47,328 bases of DNA from a bacterium (GTDB lineage Bacteria > Bacteroidota > Bacteroidia > Bacteroidales > Muribaculaceae), in NCBI GenBank assembly GCA_004559845.1, contig SFWW01000019.1, forward strand, positions 1 to 47,328, written 5' to 3'. Shown here in pieces: positions 40,801-47,328 of this stretch. The position numbers and the translations under genes were made by a program. The notes under the pieces were generated by a model. That model had not been told where the DNA came from. It did no database searches and saw only the letters and a list, made by a program, of their open reading frames with translations. The first letter of the stretch is position 1, and each line of letters starts with the position of its first letter.

Positions 40801-41912
40801 TTTTGCTCAAATCGGTCAGCCACACGCTTCAAATTGTCAACAATTGGCAAATGCTGCGGGCACATTGATTCGCACTGTCGGCACTGAATGCAGCTACTCG
40901 CTTTGCCGTGAGTGCCGGTGAGCAAATTGTAGTAGAGTCGGCTATTGGGGATTTGGCTCACGCCCAATTGCTTCACCACATTCATCAAGGCAAAATATTG
41001 CGGAATGGCAATGTGCTGCGGGCAATTGCCCGTGCAATAGTGGCATGCCGTGCACGGAATGTCGATATTCTTATTAATCGTGTCGACCACGCGCGTTACC
41101 AACTCCGCTTCCTGTTCGCTGAGCGGCTGAAAATCTTGCATATAGCTGATGTTGTCGGCAATTTGTTCCATATTGCTCATACCGCTCAACACCACCATCA
41201 CATTGGGCAAAGAAGCGCAGTAGCGAATTGCCCACGAAGCAGGGCTCATGTGAGGATTCACTTCCCTCATCATCTGCTCCACTTCAGGCGGCACATTAGC
41301 CAAACTCCCGCCCTTCACCGGCTCCATCACAATCACGGGCTTGCCATATCGCTCACAAATCTCATAGCATTTGCGTCCTTCCACCGGACTATTCCAGTCG
41401 ATATAATTGATTTGCAATTGCACGTATTCCAGTTCGGGGTGATTTTTCAGCACGTGCTCTAAAGTGGCGCTATCGTCGTGAAAAGAGAAGCCAATGTGTT
41501 TCACCTTACCCTCAGCTTTGAGTTGGCTCAAAAATTTCCAACCATCAATTTTGTCTAAAAGTTCAACATACTGTTTGTTGATAGCGTGAAACCAATAGTA
41601 GTTGAAATAGCCGGCTCCGGTGCGTTCCATTTGGATATTAAACACCCGCTCCATGTCGGCATACGTGGTGATTTGCGCAGCAGGGAGTTTGTCGGTGATG
41701 GTAAAACTTTCTCTCGGATAGCGCTTCACAATTGCTTCACGCACAAACACTTCGCTCTCGCCTTGATGATACATAAAAGCGGTATCGAAGTAAGTAAACC
41801 CCGCCGCCATATAGGCATCCACCATTTGGGTGGCGAGCGGATAATTAATCGACTTTTGGTCGTTGGGGTCGATGAGCGGCAAGCGCATCATGCCCATACC
41901 CAGTTTTTTCAT
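40797..41912 (-). CDS. Aldo-keto reductase with C-terminal 4Fe-4S domain
   Basis: This 371-residue protein has an AKR TIM barrel (MGMMRLPLIDP, then YFDTAFMYHQGESE with the catalytic Tyr, and FSFHDD). It is followed by a ferredoxin-like tail with a CTACHYCTGNCP cluster and a second CIQCRQCESMCPQ cluster, so two [4Fe-4S] sites are plausible. Such proteins probably reduce an unknown carbonyl using ferredoxin-type electrons. It is the middle gene of an ECF-S/AKR/DUF1893 string. Confidence 0.85.
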   Translation of the reverse strand: MKKLGMGMMRLPLIDPNDQKSINYPLATQMVDAYMAAGFTYFDTAFMYHQGESEVFVREAIVKRYPRESFTITDKLPAAQITTYADMERVFNIQMERTGAGYFNYYWFHAINKQYVELLDKIDGWKFLSQLKAEGKVKHIGFSFHDDSATLEHVLKNHPELEYVQLQINYIDWNSPVEGRKCYEICERYGKPVIVMEPVKGGSLANVPPEVEQMMREVNPHMSPASWAIRYCASLPNVMVVLSGMSNMEQIADNISYMQDFQPLSEQEAELVTRVVDTINKNIDIPCTACHYCTGNCPQHIAIPQYFALMNVVKQLGVSQIPNSRLYYNLLTGTHGKASSCIQCRQCESMCPQHLPIVDNLKRVADRFEQK

Positions 41913-41924
41913 CTCTCAACGCAA

Positions 41925-42437
41925 TTATTTATGGAGCACATACTTCAGCATAGCCCAGCCGCCCACCACCTGAATGAGCATACCCGGCACACCGAGGCGA
42001 AAATCTTGAACACCTGCTACAAAACTGCCCTTCACAGCCCATTCAATGGCGCATCCCACCACTTGATACATCAGCACCACGGCAATAAGCCAAAGGACAG
42101 ACACCTTACGGGCACGACCGGCTATCCACGATGCGGCAGCAGCAAGCAGCACACCTTTCATCAAAATCATCGGCAGAGCGGCTGGTGCAGGCATCCCAAA
42201 AGCCACCGAATTAATGATAGGAGAACAGATGGCGGTGAGCATACCCACCTTCGCGCCATATTTATAGGCTCCAATGAGAGTGAAGAAATAGATGGGCAAA
42301 AAAATGAGACCACCCTTGGGAATGAGAGCATGGCAAAGCTGGGGAAATACAATATTGCCCACAATAAATGCCGCTGCAAATAGATAAGTGCGAGTTTCAC
42401 GCAGGGATAATGAATAGAGTTTTACGTTGGAATTCAT
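41925..42437 (-). CDS. ECF-transporter S component (substrate-specific subunit)
   Basis: This 170-residue integral membrane protein has about five or six transmembrane helices and the family features YLFAAAFIVGNIVFPQL and LPIYFFTLIGAYKYG. S components capture a vitamin or metal and dock onto a shared ECF module. No A or T component is nearby, so it must share one. The substrate is not evident. The operon with an AKR and DUF1893 may hint at it. Confidence 0.8.
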   Translation of the reverse strand: MNSNVKLYSLSLRETRTYLFAAAFIVGNIVFPQLCHALIPKGGLIFLPIYFFTLIGAYKYGAKVGMLTAICSPIINSVAFGMPAPAALPMILMKGVLLAAAASWIAGRARKVSVLWLIAVVLMYQVVGCAIEWAVKGSFVAGVQDFRLGVPGMLIQVVGGWAMLKYVLHK

Positions 42438-42483
42438 ATCGTTGGTAGTTTAAATAAAAATCAGTTGTTTCATTACGGAAATT

Positions 42484-42515
42484 CAAAATTATAAAATTTC
42501 GCACAAATCCGCAAA
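42484..42515 (-). promoter_or_regulatory. Consensus promoter of the ECF-S operon
   Basis: On the minus strand TTTG (42515-42512), a 20-nt spacer and TAATTTTG (42491-42484) fit the consensus exactly. The leader to 42437 is about 40 nt. No riboswitch fold was recognised. Confidence 0.7.
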
Positions 42516-42602
42516 CCATTTCCCCCAAATTTACGGATAATGCCACGGCTCTTTCATTTAAAAACGCATATGCCCGCATTTGTGGCGGGCAACGAAAATA
42601 AA

Positions 42603-43147
42603 GCCGCCTTCACCAAAAAACAACTACGGCTATAGCTTGCAAAACAGGATCGTGTGTGGCAACGCAGGCAGGTGGGGATGCGACCCCACAAGTGGGTGGA
42701 TTGCCTTTTTGGGTGTTTTCCTTAGCCAATATATGGCGGCGGGACGACCCTATCGGTTTGCCGGGTTTGTTCGGATTTGGACCAAAACCGGGCTGTTTTG
42801 TGGTCCAAAAGCGAAATGAAACAATCAAAACAATCACAGTCGTTCCAACCTAAATTTTTATGATATTATTGCATAGCTGAATAGTTACACCTGAAACACC
42901 CGAAACACCTGAAACACCTGAAACACTTTCTGGGGATGTTCGGATTGCTTTTTTGTAAACATTTCAAAGAACTCGGTGGCAAAGTTAAGGATGGTGTGCA
43001 CAGAGGGCAATACCAATAGGGAATATTCCTTTTTTGGGTGGGATGGTGGGGTTTGTGGGCTTTGGATGGACGGAAGAGAACAAAAAATCGGGAGCGGGGA
43101 TGTAAGGGCTGAAGCCTCATCGTGGGACGACGAGTGGGATAAAGCCA
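42603..43147 (-). repeat. Dispersed intergenic repeat, copy B (inverted relative to copy A)
   Basis: Read on the minus strand, this matches 622-1060 in block order: the ACTCGTCGTCCCAC block, the GCCCTCTGTG block, CAAAAAAGCAATCCGAACAT, the 9-bp array (four units, 42892-42927), an extra segment of about 65 bp not in copy A, the GGACC...GGTCC hairpin (42779-42806), AAATCCGAACAAACCC and GATCCTGT...AAGCTATAG. It lies upstream of, and codirectional with, the ECF-S operon, as copy A is with rho. No credible gene is encoded. Confidence 0.8.
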
Positions 43148-43152
43148 AAAAT

Positions 43153-43181
43153 GATTGCAAAGGGACAGTTCTTTTGCAATC
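43153..43181. repeat. REP-like motif, left partner of pair 1
   Basis: This reads as a near-palindrome: GATTGCAAA, GGGACAGTTC, TTTTGCAATC. Its part 43158-43181 is the inverse of 43307-43330 with one mismatch. Confidence 0.7.
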
Positions 43182-43306
43182 AAATTCTACATATTCCATT
43201 AATTACCAATATTTTAGCACGATTTTTCGCATCCAAAAATTTCAAAGAAAAATCCTTCCAAAATCAACCGTTAATACCCTGAAAAATAGCTAACTACAAC
43301 ATTTTT

Positions 43307-43330
43307 GATTGCAAAAGAACCGTCCCTTTG
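43307..43330. repeat. REP-like motif, right partner of pair 1
   Basis: GATTGCAAAAGAACCGTCCC followed by TTTG, inverse of 43158-43181 apart from one base, separated by about 125 bp. Confidence 0.7.
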
Positions 43331-43353
43331 GTTTGTATGCTGTCTTGTCATAT

Positions 43354-45042
43354 TTACTTCTTCTTATATTTTTCGTGTAACATTTCCCACGCATTTAGGT
43401 AGGCTTGCCATGCTTTTTCTGCATCAGCTCCAATTTCTGCGGTAACAAGATAGCGGAAGAGCCAGGCTCCAGCTTCGTCACCATTGACACCGAACTCACA
43501 CAGATTTTTGTTCATACGAAGGTGGTCGATGCGATAGTTGCTACCATCTTTGCTATAGTGGGCTTCGAAGGCACACATTCCTGTCCAGCTGCGGAAATAT
43601 CGGATATACTCGTTATCTGTGTACATGAACCAATGGTCTTCCTGTGCCTCTGGGATATGACCCATCCGCAAGATGTCGAGGTCTTCCTTGGCAAGAGGGA
43701 TGGAAAGTTCATAGTCGCTGGCATCATCGTTGTTTGGCATCGGCTCTGTTTTCCATGAGTCAGCAGTTGCTTTTACTTTTTTGTCGGGTAAAGGACTACC
43801 ATTGCCAAACATTACGTTGTTTGGGTTGCCGAGCGAGAGTTTCCAGAACATCATAGCCTTGACATGCTCTTTCTGCATCTTCTCTTCCTTCTTTTTCTCT
43901 GCCTGAGGAATGCGGACAGAGTAGTTGTCACGAAGGAATTTCTCGAATGGTTCCACACATTCGTGCATGAACATACCACTATCTGCAGTATGCTTGAAAA
44001 TATAACCTATGAGCGAAACTGGCAGGTCGTAATCATCTGCCCATTTCTGCCAATGCTCCATGGCGCAACGCTTCTCCATCTCAGCCTTCATTTTGTCGGC
44101 ATTGGAGTAACTGCGTGCAAGGTCATGTGCCCATTCGCGTTCAATATCACAAGCTTTCTTGTTCTTTTCGTCAACAGGATTGAAATCTCCCACAAGGTAG
44201 TACTGACACTTCTTTGTGAGCTTGCGCAGACGGTTCAACCTCTTGTGGAACTCCATGACAACATCTTTCATATCCTGAGGAAGATAGGAAAGAGCCTTCT
44301 CCTTTATCCACTCAGGTATTCCCCAAAGGGCTTCTGCTATACTGCCAACAATGGCTCCAAGGGTGTCGGCATCTGCTCCAAGAGCAACAGCCTGACGGAT
44401 GGCATCTTCGAAATTCTTGCTATGTTGAATGATCCAAAGTGCTACAGGAACCGTTCCCTGACACGTTTCATCAAACTTGTTGACGCACTTGGAAATGTCG
44501 AGTTTGAAGTTCTGAGGCCATTCGTAGTAGAGCATAACGGCATGGTCAATACCCATAATCAGAATGTCCTCTTCTGTTATTTCCTTGCCCTTCATGTCCT
44601 GACGTAGAACTCTACAGTCACGGATAGCAAAGGCTACAGCTTGTGCTCCAAGGATTCCTTCCTCATGATTGTGGGTGCATTCAGCCGATTTCTTGGCTTG
44701 TTCGTATAAGTCGCCTGGAGTTTCAAACATCCATCCGATAGGACTCACGCGCATCGCTGATCCGTTGCCGAATGAGTTGTAAGGTTGTGGATTATCACTC
44801 GCTACCCATTTGGCAAACCTGCCACCATAGCCACCCATAGGATGAGGGTACTTTCGGCACCATTTATGAATGAACTTGCCATAGTCATCTGAGCCATGAA
44901 GCAGAGCGTCTGCCACGGCTATGGTACAGATGGTATCATCCGTAAAACTGTTCTTGTCTGAGAACAGCGGAAAGTTATAATCATTCGTTGGGTTAAACTC
45001 CCAACGGCTGCCAACGATGTCACCAATAATTGCGCCTAACAT
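43354..45042 (-). CDS. ADP-ribosylglycohydrolase-family protein with an extra C-terminal region
   Basis: This 562-residue protein has an N-terminal ADP-ribosylglycohydrolase fold (about 1-270): TDDT at 34-37, FGNGSAMR at 91-98, HNHEEG at 125-130 and GADADT at 222-227 are the dinuclear-metal ligands of the family. Such enzymes remove ADP-ribose from proteins, DNA or small molecules. Residues about 280-460 are charged, helical and of unknown type. Residues 460-562 form a compact domain (EDHWFMYTDNEYIRYFRSWT, MCAFEAHY) that I cannot name. It could reverse an ADP-ribosylating toxin, but no partner is adjacent. Confidence 0.8.
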   Translation of the reverse strand: MLGAIIGDIVGSRWEFNPTNDYNFPLFSDKNSFTDDTICTIAVADALLHGSDDYGKFIHKWCRKYPHPMGGYGGRFAKWVASDNPQPYNSFGNGSAMRVSPIGWMFETPGDLYEQAKKSAECTHNHEEGILGAQAVAFAIRDCRVLRQDMKGKEITEEDILIMGIDHAVMLYYEWPQNFKLDISKCVNKFDETCQGTVPVALWIIQHSKNFEDAIRQAVALGADADTLGAIVGSIAEALWGIPEWIKEKALSYLPQDMKDVVMEFHKRLNRLRKLTKKCQYYLVGDFNPVDEKNKKACDIEREWAHDLARSYSNADKMKAEMEKRCAMEHWQKWADDYDLPVSLIGYIFKHTADSGMFMHECVEPFEKFLRDNYSVRIPQAEKKKEEKMQKEHVKAMMFWKLSLGNPNNVMFGNGSPLPDKKVKATADSWKTEPMPNNDDASDYELSIPLAKEDLDILRMGHIPEAQEDHWFMYTDNEYIRYFRSWTGMCAFEAHYSKDGSNYRIDHLRMNKNLCEFGVNGDEAGAWLFRYLVTAEIGADAEKAWQAYLNAWEMLHEKYKKK

Positions 45043-45089
45043 AGAGTCAAAGTTTTGATTTTACAATGTACTATTATCCAATTTCGGTG

Positions 45090-45097
45090 CAAAGGTA
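45090..45097 (-). promoter_or_regulatory. -7 box of the ADP-ribosylglycohydrolase gene
   Basis: TACCTTTG on the minus strand, 47 nt before the ATG at 45042. No clear -33. Confidence 0.4.
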
Positions 45098-46022
45098 GGA
45101 TAGGGTAGTCTCAAATCATGGGACAAGTTCAAGAAAAATTATTGCTCGATAATAATTTCTTCTGATGACTTGTAACCATTCTTGATAATACGAATATCTG
45201 TAATTTACTCTGCAAAAATACTGATATTTTTTGAGAAAATTGCAAAAAACGCAATAAAAACGATGACTTTTGATAGAAAATTAGGTATTTTGACTCAGTT
45301 TTTCAAATCTTTTTATTATTTTTCCGTCTTTGACACTTATTTGCATTAACACACATAATTACAGTCAGTTACGACTGTAATTCTTGTAGTATACAATAAG
45401 TGATTTGCAACTTTAACTTTCTTTAATATTTCGGTATAATTTGTTCATTCTTTTTGTCTCAACTATCTCTGTATCAATGGTGATTCCTGCTATCTGCTGT
45501 AATCTGTCTGTAATTTCGTTTCGTTCAAAAAAATCAAAGGGACGGTTCTTTTGGTCTGTGAAAGGATGGGGTGCTTTATATATTTAGCAATTGGTAACCA
45601 AAAGAACCGTCCCTTTGCAATCAAAACACGCATAATAGATTAGTTTTCTGAATCTTGAGTCGCTCACAAACCAAAGATCTATCCCTACGTGCGGGTGGAA
45701 TTTTGGCGGGGAATACCTACGGCATACGTGTGACGGGAATCGGTTAGCGGCATTTCGATAGTCACTTTGCTTTGCTCCGTTTTCAGCTTATGACGGCACA
45801 CTCATCCCATCCCCGAGATGGCTGCCTTGGTACGAAATGATTGAACTTTGGCAGTGAATGTGATATTTTTTTGGTTGGAATTTGAAAAAAATTTTCGTAA
45901 CTTAGCACTCATTATCAATAGATTGGTGGAGATATTGGCTCACGAGTTTAATATTCCGAAAGATATTTCGAGTTATCTAATCTATTTGTTTTTCAAAATA
46001 TATCAGTTACACTTATAACCAC
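45098..46022. other. Gene-free stretch with REP pair and decayed fragments
   Basis: This 0.9-kb interval has no credible complete gene. It contains the inverted pair at 45535-45617. On the minus strand (45139-45203) a short open tail reads IRIIKNGYKSSEEIIIEQ then stop. On the plus strand (about 45655-45747) another reads LSLRAGGILAGNTYGIRVTG then IG and stop, in GC-rich DNA unlike its AT-rich surroundings. Both look like C-terminal remnants of lost genes, but I cannot name their families. Confidence 0.45.
45535..45617. repeat. REP-like inverted pair 2 (21-bp perfect arms)
   Basis: CAAAGGGACGGTTCTTTTGG plus T (45535-45555) is the exact inverse of 45597-45617, with a 41-nt spacer. The arms share the GGGACGGTTCTTTTG core with pair 1 on the other side of the ADP-ribosylglycohydrolase gene. 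Confidence 0.85.
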
Positions 46023-46901
46023 TTGAAGTATTCTAATTATGAAAAAAAATTCCATTTTTTATTTGCGCTACTATTGGTGGCTTTCACGGTCAATGCTCAA
46101 AACAGAGACCTAAACGGTGATGGCGTGGTGGATTTATCCGACGTTACGGATTTGATTGATTACATTCTGAATCCGCCCCTTACACAAACTTATACTGTGA
46201 ATGGTGTGAGTTTTGATATGATAACGATGCAAGGCGGCACCTTTACTATGGGCGCTACGGAAGATCAAATCACCTATGCCGATAATAGTGAAAAGCCCCC
46301 GCATCAAGTAACGCTTTCCACCTACCAGATTGGCAAAACCGAGATTACCCAAGAATTGTGGGAAGCGGTGACAGGCAAATCCCTTAGCCAAATTGCGAGA
46401 ACCAATGGATGGACCTTATATGGTGATGGTCCGGATTATCCGATGTATTATATTACTTGGGACGATTGCCAAGAGTTTATCACCAAATTGAATGAACTCA
46501 CCGGTCAACAATTCCGTATGCCCACCGAAGCCGAATGGGAATATGCCGCACGTGGGGGCAACAAAAGTAAGGGCTTTACGTTTAGCGGGAGCAACAATAT
46601 TGCCGATGTGGCATGGTATTCGGAAAACAGCTCCAACCGCTCTTGTCCGGTAGCCAACAAGGCGCCCAACGAATTAGGCATCTATGATATGACCGGCAAT
46701 GTGTGGGAATGGTGTAGCGACTGGTATGGCGATTATAGCGATGCCCCACAAACCAATCCAATAGGTCCGGAAACCGGGACGGAACACGTGGTTCGTGGTG
46801 GTTGCTGGGGTGCTCTGGTGTCTGGAAGCCATCTGTCGAACCGTATCAGCTACGTACCAACGTTTCATAGTAATAGTCTTGGACTCCGTCTCGCACAATA
46901 A
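46023..46901 (+). CDS. Secreted dockerin-like plus FGE-like protein, probable slipped start
   Basis: A paralogue of the gene at 15103, with one dockerin repeat (DLNGDGVVDLSDVTDLIDY) and an FGE/SUMF1-like domain (FTMGATEDQ, RMPTEAEWEYAARGG, GNVWEWCSDWYG, LGLRLAQ). The open frame begins only at a poor TTG (46023). An ATG at 46039-46041 is followed by eight A (46042-46049) and is out of frame. With nine A it would read MKKKFHFLFALLLVAFTVNA, a near-perfect signal peptide matching the paralogue. A one-base loss in the homopolymer is therefore likely, either real (phase variation) or a sequencing error. Confidence 0.75.
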   Translation: MKYSNYEKKFHFLFALLLVAFTVNAQNRDLNGDGVVDLSDVTDLIDYILNPPLTQTYTVNGVSFDMITMQGGTFTMGATEDQITYADNSEKPPHQVTLSTYQIGKTEITQELWEAVTGKSLSQIARTNGWTLYGDGPDYPMYYITWDDCQEFITKLNELTGQQFRMPTEAEWEYAARGGNKSKGFTFSGSNNIADVAWYSENSSNRSCPVANKAPNELGIYDMTGNVWEWCSDWYGDYSDAPQTNPIGPETGTEHVVRGGCWGALVSGSHLSNRISYVPTFHSNSLGLRLAQ

Positions 46902-46938
46902 TGTGAGAACATAGCATCAAGCATCTTGCACAAAGAAA

Positions 46939-46989
46939 GAAGGCATGTTGAAGCAGGGAAGAATTCGTCTGCCCTACTCACATGCCTTC
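46939..46989 (+). terminator. Long hairpin after the second FGE-like gene
   Basis: GAAGGCATG (46939-46947) pairs with CATGCCTTC (46981-46989), with an inner CAGGG/CCCT stem. No strong T tract follows on the plus strand, so it may act mainly as a stabilising or bidirectional hairpin. Confidence 0.45.
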
Positions 46990-47030
46990 GTTGAGCCAAG
47001 TGTGCAAATTCCTTTTCTACTGAGAGATGC

Positions 47031-47328
47031 TCATGCGTAGGAGTGCAATCCGGACAGGAAATAGTTGGCGCCGAAATAGGTGAAAAGCACCGAGAGGATG
47101 GCACAAAGCAAATACCAATGCAGCACCTTGGGCTTTCGGAAACATTTTAATCGCGGGCTTCCTGCATGCAGAGGCAAAGCATAAAAAAAGAGCATCACCA
47201 ATGCGCAGGTTTCTTTCGGGTCCCAGCCCCAATATCTGCCCCACGATTGATTCGCCCACACGGCACCCAGAAAAATGCCCGCCGCCAACAAAAATACAGC
47301 CGGGAGCAATATGATGCGGTTGATGCAA
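47031..47328 (-). CDS. Cytochrome c assembly protein CcsA-type, C-terminal part
   Basis: The frame runs off the right edge; 98 codons are visible. The WANQSWGRYWGWDPKET segment is the haem-handling WWD signature of the CcsA/ResC family, followed by two transmembrane helices (about LLCAILSVLFTYFG). The protein brings haem across the membrane for attachment to c-type cytochromes. In this phylum it is often fused to ResB, which cannot be checked here. Confidence 0.88.
   Translation of the reverse strand, partial: CINRIILLPAVFLLAAGIFLGAVWANQSWGRYWGWDPKETCALVMLFFYALPLHAGSPRLKCFRKPKVLHWYLLCAILSVLFTYFGANYFLSGLHSYA

Overview
The window is a chromosomal segment of a Bacteroidales bacterium. Several gene families are typical of the phylum (GldH, DUF3109, a zapA/rny/ricT cluster, folP-cdaA, dockerin-linked formylglycine-enzyme-like proteins). 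Many promoters also fit the Bacteroidetes sigma consensus, TTTG about 19-20 nt before TAnnTTTG. The gene content would suit Prevotellaceae or Muribaculaceae, but I cannot fix the family from sequence alone. Most of the window is vertically inherited housekeeping DNA.

Layout. 1-99: end of an IS3-type element running off the left edge. 146-400: ribosomal protein L31 type B (-). 622-1060: copy A of a long dispersed intergenic repeat. 1508-4580: rho, ruvX and def (+), from a consensus promoter with a leader of about 215 nt. 4648-7734: guanine deaminase, ybaK-like deacylase, and an in-frame chorismate synthase/radical-SAM fusion whose AroC half lacks its C-terminal motif. 7796-7871: tRNA-Ala(GGC), followed by an unusually AT-rich stand-alone SF2 helicase (7990-9999). 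10091-14931: manC, a small lipoprotein, an acetyltransferase, a secreted thioredoxin-fold protein and tilS. 15103-19674: dockerin/FGE-like protein, pheS, nth, cca. 19761-22629: TRIC-like channel, GtrA-like protein, M24 peptidase, HAD hydrolase. 22626-27909 (-): a cell-division and RNA-decay block reading zapB-like, zapA, a structured terminator/RNA, rny, ricT, gldH, with rsgA upstream. 28003-31567: DUF2975/XRE pair with a symmetrical operator, a small winged-helix protein, an HTH-DNA methyltransferase fusion with a palindromic operator, and a VanZ-like protein. 31809-38042: two tandem SNF transporters, folP, cdaA, a DUF3109 protein, rplS. 38138-42437: dinB, GH53 galactanase, and an ECF-S / aldo-keto reductase / DUF1893 operon. 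42603-43147: inverted copy B of the dispersed repeat. 43354-45042: ADP-ribosylglycohydrolase with an extra C-terminal region, bracketed by inverted pairs of a GGGACGGTTCTTTTG motif. 46023-46901: second dockerin/FGE-like gene, with a probable one-base slip in a poly-A tract at its start codon. 47031-47328: 3' end of a ccsA-type cytochrome c assembly gene.

The genes worth most attention are the truncated aroC/radical-SAM fusion, the two-copy 0.5-kb intergenic repeat, the REP-like inverted pairs around the ADP-ribosylglycohydrolase, the slipped poly-A start, and two apparently autoregulated HTH operons with perfect inverted repeats over their promoters. I did not find a CRISPR array, rRNA, phage module or a complete canonical defence system.
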